DNA of 64,000 nucleotides. Source: Microstegium vimineum (taxonomy: Eukaryota > Streptophyta > Magnoliopsida > Poales > Poaceae). Below the pieces are notes generated by a model. That model saw only the letters and a program-made list of their open reading frames with translations, ran no database searches and was not told the DNA's origin. Numbering within the stretch: position 1 is the first letter of the stretch; every line of letters starts with the position of its first letter. The stretch lies in NCBI GenBank assembly GCA_022036555.1, contig CM039133.1, positions 42,918,718 through 42,982,717 on the forward strand, given 5' to 3'. Of this stretch, positions 1 through 9,883 are shown one piece after another. The position numbers and the translations under genes were made by a program.

Positions 1-13
1 AGTTAGTAAGTAG

Positions 14-127
14 TAGTATGTGGTTGTTGGTGAAGGTGCCTATATATTTGGTGCATATGTGGTTGTTGGCCTTCGTGCCTATGTTTTGTGCATATGTGGT
101 TGTTGGCCTTCGTGCCTATATTTTTTG
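14..127. repeat. Tandem repeat, about 38 bp x 3
   Basis: Three imperfect head-to-tail copies contain GCATATGTGGTTGTTGG followed by a CGTGCCTAT block. The last copy ends in a T-rich tract and TTTTTTGCAG, which looks like a splice acceptor. The array is therefore probably intronic within the TNP2-type gene. Confidence 0.75.
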
Positions 128-129
128 CA

Positions 130-755
130 GGTTTGGTAACCTCCCCGTGTAGGGGAGGTGTTGTCAAAAATTTTAGTTGACAAAGGTCCTCCTTCAGTCG
201 TATTCAAATGTCATTGGTTCAATCCTAATGTCACGAGAACATCTCCTGAGATCGACAAGATTCTATCTATCAAGGAGAGGATGTCTATATTGTGGCTCAA
301 CAAGCCACACAAGTCTATTACCTCCCATGAATGTACCAAAAAGACCCCAATCTAGGTTGGTACCTTGTGCAGTTGGTATCGCCGTACGGTAAATTGCTTG
401 CCCCAAACGATGAGAATTACAACTTTGACCCAAATGCACAGGAGTTCTATCAATCAGAGGGGCTAAAAGGGAGGTAGACAATGACATTGATCGAGACAAT
501 GGAGATGAGGACATGTTTTCGCTGATGGGCATGGAAGTTGACAATGACATTGATCGGGACAATGGAGATGAGGACGAGGGAGAAGAGGTGCAAGATGTGC
601 ATGACTTACAAATGCTTGAGCAATTACACTTAGGCAGTGGCAATGATGACAACAATGGAGATGAGGAAGAGGGAGAAGAGGTGCAATATGACAATATTGA
701 TAGTGATGATGACACCTATGATCCAGCCACTACCGATCTTGAAGAATATTTCTAA
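130..755 (+). pseudogene. TNP2-type CACTA transposase, C-terminal DUF4216 region and acidic tail
   Basis: Read across all three frames, 130-475 gives the recognisable DUF4216 series: VVFKCHWFNPNVTRT, then EDVYIVAQQATQVYYLP, then PSPYGKL-like and DYNFDPNA-like blocks, ending in a FYQ-EG-like block. The frame changes at least three times, so this part is not translatable. The last exon (513-755) is an open acidic tail rich in D/E with a twice-repeated NGDEDEGEEVQ-type block and a TAA stop. TNP2 proteins are the catalytic transposases of CACTA elements, but the catalytic domain lies outside the window to the left. Assignment is by motif memory, not alignment. Confidence 0.65.
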
Positions 756-877
756 TTCATGTAATACTATATTATTATTATTGCAATTATGTTTGGTTCA
801 TTTTGCATCTCTTTATAAGTATTTGTAATTAACTGTGCTAATTGGTTTAATCTTTGAAATTGCAGGCGCTTGACAAA

Positions 878-3049
878 ATGCCTGGCGGAAGGCCTACACA
901 TTGTTCACTCCACTCCCTCTACATGAGGCCGCTGGCGGAGCCCGCGGAGCCCGCGACACCCGCAGTGGAGCTGTAGGCGAGGAGACCTCGCGGCCAGGGC
1001 GGCCGTGCCAGGCTGACTGTGCAGTCGGCTCCCACACCGATGGTGGACGAGGACTCGCCCTGGGCAAAATTAACCGAGAACCGAAAACCGAACCGAAATA
1101 ACCGGAACCGAAACCGAAACCGAATTAACCGAAACCGAAAAAATCGGTTCCTATTCGGTTCCTATATCCCAGGAACCGAATTTAGCAGGTTAATTCGGTT
1201 CTTTGGATTGGTTTACCGAAATAACCGAGATTCCAAGCTAACATGTCGTCAGCCCATTTAGCCCAATAGAAAAAAGCCCAATTGCTAAAACCTAGCTAAC
1301 ATTTCGTCTGCCTGTCTCCCCGTCCCCGCAGCCGCACCGCCCGCACGGAAGAAATCCCGCACGTGCACCTCGTAGTCGCACGACAGCACTCGTCCCCGCA
1401 GTCCCTCGGCACGAGTCTGCCGTCCGTCGGTAACCCAAGGTCCGACGTCCGTCCACCGTCGCCCAGGCCGAGGAGTCGTGGACGGAGCCCATGCCAGCGC
1501 CGCCACCTACAGACTCACAGCCCAAGCCATGCGACTGCTGCCGCATCGGCGGACGTCGTTGTCCACAGCCATGCCCGCCGGCCGCCGTAGCTGACCGCCG
1601 TCGCCCCAAGCCAGCAGGTAGCACTTCTCCAACCCTAAGCCGTCGGCGCCCGCCACCACTTCTCCGTCTGGTATTTACTGGATTCTATAAATTTCGGTTC
1701 CCTCGGTTAGAACCGAAACCGAACCGAATTACCCGAAACCGAAATTCCTTGGTTCCGCATTTTCTAAAGAACTGATCGGTACCTACTAGTCATGGAACCG
1801 AATTTGCTGATTACCCGAAGAACCGAACCGATCGGTTTCGGTTAACCGAACGTCCAGCCTGAACGAGGACCACCAGGCCATGGACGGGGACAACCAGGCG
1901 GCCGGGCTCCACACAGGCGGCGGTGACACCCAAGAGCAGGAGGTAGGAGAGGGCTCTACCACGTCGACAGTTTGGCTGCGCGGACCCGCGAAGATCCGGT
2001 CGTGCCCAATCCTAGCTGCCCACCGCTCGTTGATTCGGCCCGTGGGCGACGAGTAAATATTATTTCGGTACTATTTCATATGAAGTATTGAAAATCCAAC
2101 TAGAGACTAACAATTTTTGTTAATGACTCTTGTAGCAACTGGGTAGTTGTGTCTGGACTCAAGGGGTGACGAGTACAACAGGGTGACGACGCCGCCCTGG
2201 ATGTGGGCCCACTTCTACACCGCCGAGGACAGCGACCACAGATCCGTTGCGGGGTGGATCAAGGCCAAGTTTTGGGTGAGTCTTCATCGACCTAAATTTG
2301 TCAAAACTACGCATTCATTGGTCATTCTTGATATAATGAAACGATACATGATGTCTGTATGCAAGACTTCTATAGGTGCGAGGCCGGGTGTGAGGACAAG
2401 GTGTCGCAACTGCAGGACAAGGTCTGCAAGGCTCGACTCACGGACCTGTACTACAAGACGCGGCTCCAGTGCATTATCAACCACCACGCCGACGTCCTTG
2501 GCGAGAAAGTGTCGAAGAAAGTGGTCAGGACCATGACGCTCACTAGGGAGCAGTACCAGTCGGTAAGTATGAAACATCAATACTACCACCCTACATGATT
2601 GGTATCTTCTGACGTATCAATAACTTGATGACATGCATCAATGTTCTGATTGGTGCGCCAGGCACCCCCTCTGCTGGGATGGTATTGTGGACAGGTGGCT
2701 CTCGGCCGAGTGGATGGAGAAGAGTCAGATCCGTCAGGATTTCCGCCTACGGATGACTAGGACCGCACACCACCAGGGCAACCAGAGCCTCTCCCAGTAC
2801 GCTTCGAACTGGGTAATCTTCTTTGTGTTTTCATCTTTATTTTTATTATAACTCTCAATTTTTATTACTTCTAATCATCTTTATGTTTTCCTCGCGGTCC
2901 GAGTCACACCAAAGCCAGGAATGCAACGACTTCATGGTGTTCAGCCTGTCACACAGGGGCAAGGCGACGGAGCCCACGAACACATACAACCCAGCTCACG
3001 GGCCCGAGCTGTACACCAACCACAGCGCCCACAGCAAGGTTACCGAGTA
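878..3049 (+). pseudogene. CACTA second gene (Transposase_24, Ptta/En/Spm type), decayed
   Basis: After an acceptor-like TTGCAG at 859-864, an ATG at 878 starts MPGGRPTH. Exon 1 resumes after the hAT insertion and gives VWLRGPAKIRSCPI and SLIRPVGDE up to a donor at 2053. Likely further exons are 2136-2275, 2376-2562, 2662-2812 and about 2904-3045, all with plausible GT/AG sites. They encode PPWMWAHFYTAED, KVCKARLTDLYYKTR, CWDGIVDRWLSAEWMEKS and FMVFSLSHRGKATEP, the typical Transposase_24 series. The C-terminal exon is missing because Copia sequence takes over. An early stop (exon 1), the hAT insertion and a stop near 2166 break it. The exact exon ends are inferred. Confidence 0.65.
1055..1862. 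mobile_element. 808-bp hAT-like non-autonomous element with ACCGAA subterminal repeats
   Basis: It is flanked by a perfect 8-bp target duplication ACGAGGAC (1047-1054 and 1863-1870), the size made by hAT transposases. The ends are inverted (TCGCCCTGGGC... against TCAGGCTGGAC... read from the other end), with imperfect TIRs continuing into TTAACCGA. Both subterminal regions (1066-1225 and 1683-1850) are arrays of CCGAA/TTCGG words. The centre (about 1285-1670) is much more GC-rich and has overlapping open frames on both strands, as expected for a captured host-gene fragment, but I do not recognise the gene. There is no transposase, so it needs trans-acting enzyme. Confidence 0.7.
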
Positions 3050-5345
3050 CATCTATTTGATCCCTCTACCAACAGGTTGGTGGTGAGCAGGGATGTCATC
3101 TTTGAGGAAAACATGTCATGGGACTGGAGTAACACAAGCTGCAACACAGATCAGCAGGAGTCAGACACTTTTATTGTGCACTATGACTTGACTGACAGAG
3201 ATCCGACAACAGAAACTGAAGCTGAAAATGCAGTCAATGCAGGGAGCCCTTATGCAGAGGCAGTGGGTGGTCATTCAGCAGAACAAGGGAGTGGTGCAGG
3301 TCACTTTGAGGCACCTTACTCTCCAGGCACTCCAGGACATGCTGCAAGACATAACATCAATTATGTAACTCCACCGAGTCAACATTCAGAAGATACACTT
3401 GGTGGGCTATTAAGGTTCAGAACTCTAAATGACCTTTTTGACTCAACTGAGGAGATGGAGGGATATGAATATAGTGGAATGTGTCTATTAGCAACAGATG
3501 AGCCTTCTGGAGTAGAAGAAGCACTGGAAGAGCAGTGTTGGGTTGATGCAATGAAAAGTGAACTCAAGTCAATTCAGGATAACAGTACATGGTGCTATAC
3601 TAATTTGCCAAAGGGTCACAAAGCAATAGGATTGAAATGGGTGTTCAAAGTAAAGAGGGATCCAGAAGGCAATATTGTCAAACACAAAGCTAGGCTTGTG
3701 TCAAAGGGGTATGCTCAAAAGTTTGGAGTGGATTATGAGGAAGTATTTGCTCCTGTAGCTAGGCTAGAAACAATCAGACTTATGCTGGCATTAGCAGCAT
3801 GTGGGAAGTGGGAGGTGCATCATATGGATGTGAAATCTGCTTTCCTCAATGGAGAGCTACAAGAGGAGGTATATGTACAACAACCACCTGGTTTTCAGAA
3901 TCCAAGGTACTCAGGCAAGGTTCTGAAATTATCCAAGGCATTGTATGGCTTGAAACAGGCTCCTAGAGCCTGGAATGCAAAATTGGATCAAGAACTTGTG
4001 AAGCTGAAGTTTTGTAGAAGTAAAGAAGAACCTGTAGTCTACAAAAGGGGGAGTGGTGACACTCTACTTGCTTCTGGGAGTGTATGTTGATGATTTAATC
4101 ATCTGTGGGCCTGACAAGAAAAAAATTGAGGAGTTCAAGCAACAGATGTGCAACACATTCATCATCACTGGCGGAGCCAAGGCCCGGCCACCCTGGGCCA
4201 GTGGCCGGGCTCCCAAGGCTGCCAGCCTGCCACTCATAGGTAGTTTAGTATGTAAATCAATTTTTTAACTCTTATTAACACATATTCTACCTTATTAATG
4301 TTGAAAAGATTTAGGAGCCAAGCTTTATTTTACTTTGCATGTCAAAAAAATCGTAGCTTGGTGTATAATATATATATATTTATGTGTACTTTACCACTGT
4401 TAAGTATATAGCATATTTTCTCGCCCAGGCTCTCTAAAATTCCTGGCTTCGCCACTGTTCAGCATGAGTGATCTAGGCTTACTAAGCTATTATCTGGGAA
4501 TGGAGGTGAGGCAAGAACCTGGAATCATAACCATCTGTCAAAGAGCATATGCTGCAAAAATAGTAGAGCAATGTGGGATGACTGCTTGCAATTCAGTGGA
4601 TACCCCTATGGAACAGAACTGCAAGTTGCTACCTGGCAGACCAGATTTGGCTAGAGACATAACAAGATTCAGAAGCTTGGTGGGAAGCTTGAGGTATTTG
4701 GTGAATACAAGACCTGACATAGCTTATTCAGTTGGCATGGTCAGCAGATTCATGGAAACTCCCACAACTGAACACTGGAATGCTCTGAAGAGGATTGTGA
4801 GGTATGTCTCGGGCACAACTGAACTGGGGTGTAGGTATGTTTGTGACTCATCTACAAACCTGAAACTATTGGGATATTCAGATAGTGATCATACTGGTGA
4901 CTTGGAGAAAAGGAAAAGCACCTCGGGTGTACTGTTTTTCTTGAATGGGAATGCTGTAACTTGGAGTTCACAGAAGCAACGAGTTGTATCCTTGTCAAGC
5001 TGCGAAGCTGAGTATATTGCTGGAGCTTCGGCAGCCTGTCAAGGTGTATGGCTTGTGAGACTCATAGCAGACCTCACTGATGAGAAGATGGAAAGATTCA
5101 GACTTCTGATGGATAGTAAATCGGCTATTGAGCTAAGCAAGAATCCGGTCTATCATGAGAGGAATAAGCACATTGATACTCGCTATCATTTCATCAGGGA
5201 GTGTGTGACTGATGACATAGCTGAAGTGGATCATGTTGGGACTGATCGACAGCTTGCAGACATCCTGACAAAGCCTCTTGGGAGGATCAAGTTTGTGGAG
5301 ATGCGTCGACTGTTGGGGGTCAGCAATGTGGTGCGTCACGATTAA
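3046..5345 (+). pseudogene. Copia-1 pol: integrase tail, reverse transcriptase, RNase H
   Basis: The frame enters as RVHLFDPSTNRLVVSRD, the conserved end of the Copia integrase region. The RT core follows: GLKWVFKVKRDPEGNI, KARLVSKGYAQ, MDVKSAFLNGEL, YGLKQAPRAWN and YVDDLIICG with both catalytic aspartates present. A one-base shift near 4070-4085 and the MITE at 4166-4457 break the frame. Downstream of the MITE the RT continues with DLGLLSYYLGMEV, followed by RNase H (YSDSDHTGDLEKRKSTSG, SSCEAEYIAGASAACQ, RNKHIDTRYHFIRE) and DILTKPLGRIKF, stopping at 5345. The upstream reading frame is continuous with CACTA-1 sequence in another frame, so 2921-4090 reads as one chimeric open frame. Confidence 0.85.
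4166..4457. mobile_element. 292-bp hAT-type MITE in the Copia-1 reverse transcriptase
   Basis: The TIRs are CACTGGCGGAGCCAAGG on the left and the complement of CCTGGCTTCGCCACTG on the right. The flanking 8-bp duplications are TTCATCAT (4158-4165) and TTCAGCAT (4458-4465), 7 of 8 identical. Removing the element and one duplication restores the frame across NTF-S-MSDLG. The TIR type is that of hAT elements. There is no coding capacity, and the interior is AT-rich. Confidence 0.85.
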
Positions 5346-5355
5346 GGGGGTGAAT

Positions 5356-5773
5356 TGTTGAGTCCTGTAATCGTGTCGTAATTTGTATCCATCTTAGATG
5401 CATTAGTGCACTAGTTAGTTTGCTTGAGCATGTTTATAATTGCGTAGATATTCAGGTGCCACGGTGACTGCACACTTGCACCTGAGACCGCGTCTTAGGC
5501 TTCGTCCCGTCATGGCGTCGCGCCGTGCATGTCACATGAGTGGCCGAATGAGTCGCATCGTGCAGCGCCCGATCGTGGCGGGGGAAGCGGATCTGAGCCT
5601 TCAAAGGTGAACTGAAATGCATCGCAAAAGCTGCGCCCAGTTGCAGTGAAAACCCCTCTCTCTCTCTCGTGCGTTCGTTCGCTGAGTTCATCGTCGGTAG
5701 GATCTTAGTGAGCGCGGTCACCACCTGCCGGTGTCGCGCCTGCCGAGCTCCTCACCGGAGCTTGGTTCCAACA
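5356..5773 (+). repeat. Copia-1 3' LTR
   Basis: The LTR begins TGTTG immediately after the purine tract and ends CAACA at 5773, a perfect 5-bp inverted terminus; length 418 bp. The right boundary coincides with the abrupt end of F-box coding similarity on the minus strand, which supports it. There is no 5' LTR to compare, so the end is inferred from TG..CA termini. Confidence 0.7.
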
Positions 5774-6321
5774 GAGGCGATCTCAAGATCCTCGAGCACT
5801 GGACATCTCGAAAAGTCCATGACATATTCTTCGGTGTACACACGCTCAATACGCAGCACCTTCAAGCACGTGGAGACAAGAGACCGGTTCCACAGCTCAA
5901 CAGTCTCCCTGAGATTGAAGCACACACGCATCTCTCTGTCTCGCAGCTGCAGAGCGTGCCAGACCCAGAGATCCACGTACATGGCGTTGGGATCTTCCAA
6001 TTCCAATCCAGATAGGTCGATCTCGCACTCATCCAGAGGTGACCCCGGGTCACGGCGTAGAAGCAGCTGGTTGGCGAACATTTGAAGCTTGTCGGCGCTG
6101 CCCAGCGCCGCGACGTCGGTGATGCGCAGGCGAGGCATGGACCGACAGAGCTTGCACCAGCGGGTGCCGAGGACAGACGTGCGCACGGCGTCCTGAGCCG
6201 GCAGGAAGCCCAGCATGTGCTGGAGGACTCCGTCCGGCAGCGCGCTGATCCGGTCCCCATCAGGACGCAGCTCCTCTAGCGACGCATGCTTGGCGGCCTC
6301 CCTGCTACTGCATGGCGGCAT
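5774..6321 (-). pseudogene. F-box protein gene, 3'-truncated by the Copia-1 LTR
   Basis: From the ATG at 6321 the frame is open for about 182 codons. The F-box lies at about residues 23-60: DRISALPDGVLQHMLGFLP, then AVRTSVLGTRWCKLC, and RLRITDV. A start-of-LRR/FBD-like region follows with ECEIDLSGLELED, WVWHALQLRDREMRV and CPVLEDLEIAS. Grass F-box/LRR/FBD proteins usually run to 400-500 residues; here coding ends exactly at the LTR edge at 5773/5774. F-box proteins are substrate receptors of SCF ubiquitin ligases. The frame also opens upstream of the chosen ATG without an ATG, so this start is preferred. There are no frameshifts, so the truncation may be recent. Confidence 0.75.
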
Positions 6322-6830
6322 GATCTGATCCGATCCGTGCAAAAGGTAGAAGCTGCTGGCTGCCGGGCGCTGCACGCGTATGCTTGCCCTGGGTTTGGTG
6401 GATCGGCGAGGATGGAGTGGAAGAAGGAACTCTAGGATGAGAGAAGCTAAGCTAGGGTTGGGCTTCACACGGCGCGCGGCGGCGAAGAATCAAGCGGCGG
6501 CGGACAGAAATGGAGCGGGATTCGAAATTACAGCACCGTCGCTGCTGAACCTAGGAAACTAGGGCGCGCTTTCCCAGTACAGCACACGCAAGAACCTCAA
6601 AACCGTACGATTCAAAATTTGGATGGACAGGATTGAGAGTTGCTACAGATAGCCAACCTACCCAGTACCCACTGTCCAAGGTGTAGTGTAATCACTGTTC
6701 CTAGCCAGCTAACACCGTTCCACAAGACTCAAGCCGCTTTCAAAAATACAGTATAAAACAAAAAATTTCCACAGAAACACTAAAAGAACAAAGAAGTTCC
6801 GGTCTTCTAGAGAGGATATGCATGGCGTGT
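6322..6830 (-). promoter_or_regulatory. 5' flank of the truncated F-box gene
   Basis: This is the non-coding flank between the F-box ATG and CACTA-2. The part next to the gene (6322-6560) is GC-rich and contains purine-rich GGCGGCGG tracts typical of grass 5' UTRs. The remainder is AT-rich. I see no confident TATA box and nothing else to name. Confidence 0.3.
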
Positions 6831-9315
6831 CACTACCGGAAACAACACAGTTGTTGAGTGCCTCAGGCTTTGCCGAGAGCTTTATGTCGGACACTCGGCA
6901 AAGATTTCTTTGCCAAGAGTCGCGCTCTGCAAAGAAAGGTACTCGGCAGACAAAACTTTATCGAGAGCCTAGCTCTCGGCAACGGATCACCACTCTCTGC
7001 AAACGACCTATTATACCAAGAGCTAGACCATGGGCAAAGTATCACTCTCGGCAAAGAAGACGACGGTCACGCCCGTTATCCTTTGCCGAGAGACGACCGT
7101 CAAGCTCTCGGCAAAGATTTTGGACTAATTTTTGTTGGTTTCCCCTGTGTTTTCTTTGCCGAGAGCCACGTCGTCAGGCTCTCGACAAACAAATTTTTTC
7201 TTCTTCTTTTTTTGAAATCATTTTTTTGCATGCTTCCAACATTGCTACTAACCTTATCTTAGAATTTGTTACATTTTTAGTAGTTTTGCTATATTTATTT
7301 AGTTTTTTTAATTAAATGGAATAATGGATTGCAGATGCATCGAATAATGCATTTTGATGGTTCAAAAAATGACATTCATGTTTTGTAGCGTACTTTGAGT
7401 CGGTATCAAGGACATGCGCGAATTTTCAAACATCTTGTTCACGAAACATGACCACACCAACTTGCGTGTGACTTGTTTTAAAATTGCATAAAATACAAAC
7501 GAATTCCGAAAATCACAAAACTTGACGAGTGGACTTGGTATCACATGTGTAGGCTTGGAAAAAATTGAGACCATTTCGAACATGTGGTGACGTAGGATGC
7601 TCAAAATCTGTACACCAGCCCGACTGCCTACAACCGCATCAGCGAGTACACGTCTGCGGCAAGGTCTCTCCATGGAGACAACTATGACCTGGGCTCTGAG
7701 GACTTAGATCTAGAGATCGTGATGAGGATTGGAGGTGGCAAGAAGCATGGGCGGTACTATCTTGGCGACGGGGTCATCGACCCGATGTCTACTCCCTCCC
7801 TCTCTCATATCCGAGCACAGAGCACGAACTCTAGCATTCCCGTACGCTCACGTCCAGAAGCCTCACAGCAGCGGATTCTATCACTCCAGGTGATTCATGT
7901 TTTTTCTCAGCTTAGCTTGTGGTGAGTTGTTGCATACCTTAACTTTTTGTTATTTAACCAAGCAGTGAAATGTTGCAGGCCCAGCTTGAGCTATGGAAGC
8001 CCAGAGGAAGGCCGATCGGCAGATGATGGAGGCTAGGGAGGCCGAGCACGCGGCAGAGAAACTTAGGCACCAGCAGTAGCTGCAAAGGACGCTGGAGCAG
8101 ATGGCAGTCATGCTCAAGTACATGCAATGGCTTGGGCAACACTCGGGTTACGGTCCTCCGCCCTCTCCACCGCCACCTCCACCTCCACCGTCAGGGCTCG
8201 GCACTCCTGTAAGTAGAATATGATTGCTTAAGTCTCTATTTTCATGCTTAGGGTCAAGCCACAATTCAATATTTAGCTACTTCTATTGGATTTCTTGTCT
8301 GACACATGCAACGTGTTTTTATTTGTGCAGCCTCAATCGGCGGGTTTGAATAATCCGCCTCTTTAGTGGGATACACCCTAGAACGATCTAGGTTAGGGTA
8401 CACCGCCGTCTCAGTGGGGTGGTTGGAGAGGTTTGAAGTAGTTGTTTTTTTATTTCTGGTTTGTTTGTTAGACTCATGGACTTGAGATAAACTTGTGGAT
8501 GGACTTGTGAAGGTTTGTATGAACTTGTGCACTTGTGCACTTGTGGATGGACTAGTGAACTTATAGTTGCATCTTATGTGATATATATTGTGTTGTATGT
8601 GATATAAGTGCGAATGTGAGATATATGTGATGAATATAAGATATATGTGATGGATATGAATTATATGTGATTTATTGTCATGGAAAATGAAAAATACAAA
8701 AAAAATGGTTTATGGTCGCTTTGCCGAGGGCAGCACTTGGCAAAGTGACAAAATGGTCGTTTTGCCGAGAGACCTCTCAGCATAGCTGAAAAAATGGGTT
8801 ATTTGCCGAGAGCCCTCCCCTAGTCTCTCGGCAAAGCTGGGAAACCGACATCCTGGGGAGGGCTCTCGGCAAAAATAAATAAATAAATAAATATTCTTTG
8901 CCGAGAGCCTTCTGCTCCAGCTCTCGGCAAAGAATCTAAAGTAAAAAACTAATTTATTCTTTGCTGAGAGACATGTCAGAGAGCTCTCGGTAAAGAAATC
9001 CAAGACAAAAAAAATAATTATTCTTTGCCGAGAGCCATGTTAGAGAGCTCTCGGTAAAGAAATCCAAGACAAAAAAATAATTATTCTTTTCCGAGAGCCG
9101 TGCTGGAGATGTCTCGGCACCCGCCAGAAGGGGACGACATCGTCACGTGCCTTTATTTTGCCGACGGCCGGAAAAACTCTCGGCAAAAGCTTTGCCGAGT
9201 GCCCAATAAATGCCTCTCGGCAAAGAAGCCTTTGCCGAGAATTTTTGTGCCGAGCGTCCTTTGCCGAGAGTTAAATGCCGGCACTCGGCAAAGTAAGCGA
9301 ATCCGTCCGGTAGTG
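6831..9315 (+). mobile_element. CACTA-2: complete-ended, non-autonomous CACTA element (2.49 kb)
   Basis: The left end is CACTACCGGAAAC at 6831 and the right end is TCCGGTAGTG at 9306-9315, giving a 10-bp TIR match (CACTACCGGA). Dense subterminal repeats of CTTTGCCGAGAG and CTCGGCAAAG in both orientations fill 6850-7190 and 8715-9300, as for transposase-binding arrays of En/Spm elements. The 3-bp flanks are TGT and GGT, an imperfect target duplication. The interior keeps only the C-terminal exons of the second CACTA gene, and TNP2 is absent, so it is a deletion derivative. Confidence 0.85.
7610..8440 (+). pseudogene. Transposase_24 gene, C-terminal exons inside CACTA-2
   Basis: 7623-7888 reads YNRISEYTSAARSLHG, then IVMRIGGGKKHGRYYLGDG and STPSLSHIRAQST, the conserved C-terminal block of Transposase_24 proteins, ending at a donor after 7888. 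A second exon after the acceptor at about 7979 reads KAEREAEHAAEKLR-like helical sequence with a stop (TAG at 8078), then a proline run (8157-8205) and a donor. The last piece (8331-8440) carries three stops. The block fits onto the end of the homologous gene in CACTA-1 (SKVTEY there, RISEYT here), but the two are separate elements. Confidence 0.6.
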
Positions 9316-9883
9316 GGTCGTCCCTGGTTCCGGGATTCTTTTTTTTAAAAAAAAACAGAGCTCACCGAATTGGACAAAATTCAGAAATTCTGGTCTTGTC
9401 CAACTATGTTGACCGGTCAAACAAACCTAATTTGAATGAGATTTGAGCAAATTTATTAAACAAAACCTAGCGTAAACGGACAGGCCATGGGACGCGAGCA
9501 GCGGCGCGGTGAGGAAGGGTTACGAGAGCAGCAAGTCAGCATCTTATACATGTACTAGTGTATGTGGGCTTCTTTTGACAAAGTAGAATGGGCTACAAAT
9601 TTGAAAGGGCCGAAATATTTGTCCTAGTTTATACTTTTCTCTGGTCAGGTTGAAATGGACGAATTTCACCGAAACTTGGTTCATTCGGACCGAATCCCAG
9701 AACCTTGTGGCGTGTCCATGCATCCCAACGCTTTCCACGCGTCGCTCGTCAGTCATGGATGTCTGCATCACTTAATTTTTGTTCATTCTAAAATTCTACA
9801 TGAATATAGATGGTTTTATTTTTTATTCAGTTATATTTTTATTGGACTTTTCAAACAATTTTGATGATTTTTCAAAATGGGGG
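9316..9883. other. Intergenic sequence, no gene recognised
   Basis: This is mixed-composition sequence between CACTA-2 and the Gypsy-1 LTR, with A/T homopolymers at 9343-9354. Short open frames (9655-9864 plus, 9544-9771 minus) have no recognisable motif. The last bases TGGGGG (9878-9883) are the target duplication of Gypsy-1. Confidence 0.5.

Larger units (their letters stand above)
1..3049 (+). mobile_element. CACTA-1: 3' half of an autonomous-type CACTA (En/Spm) element
   Basis: The segment carries, in the usual order, the C-terminal part of a TNP2-type transposase (DUF4216 region plus an acidic tail) and then the second CACTA gene with a Transposase_24 (PF03004-like) region spread over several exons. 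No TIR is visible: the left side continues beyond the window and the right side changes into Copia sequence at about 3046-3060. A hAT-like element (1055-1862) is inserted in the first exon of the second gene. The family assignment rests on recognised protein motifs. The element is dead because of several frameshifts, the insertion and the lost 3' end. Confidence 0.75.
3046..5773 (+). mobile_element. Copia-1: 5'-truncated Copia LTR retrotransposon
   Basis: The segment contains the end of integrase, a reverse transcriptase, RNase H, a polypurine tract (TTAAGGGGGTGAAT, 5342-5355) and the 3' LTR. The 5' LTR, gag, protease and integrase core are absent, and the left end abuts CACTA-1 coding sequence directly. 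A 292-bp hAT MITE splits the reverse transcriptase. The likely target duplication, GAGGC at 5774-5778, has no left partner because the left side is lost. Confidence 0.8.

Noticed and set aside
1..130. Regular short repeats that could suggest a CRISPR-like array
   Set aside because: The units are contiguous imperfect tandem copies without unique spacers, in a plant transposon intron.
1285..1775. Overlapping GC-rich open frames on both strands as genes
   Set aside because: No domain is recognisable, the frames overlap on both strands, and they lie inside a hAT-like element; high GC alone keeps frames open.
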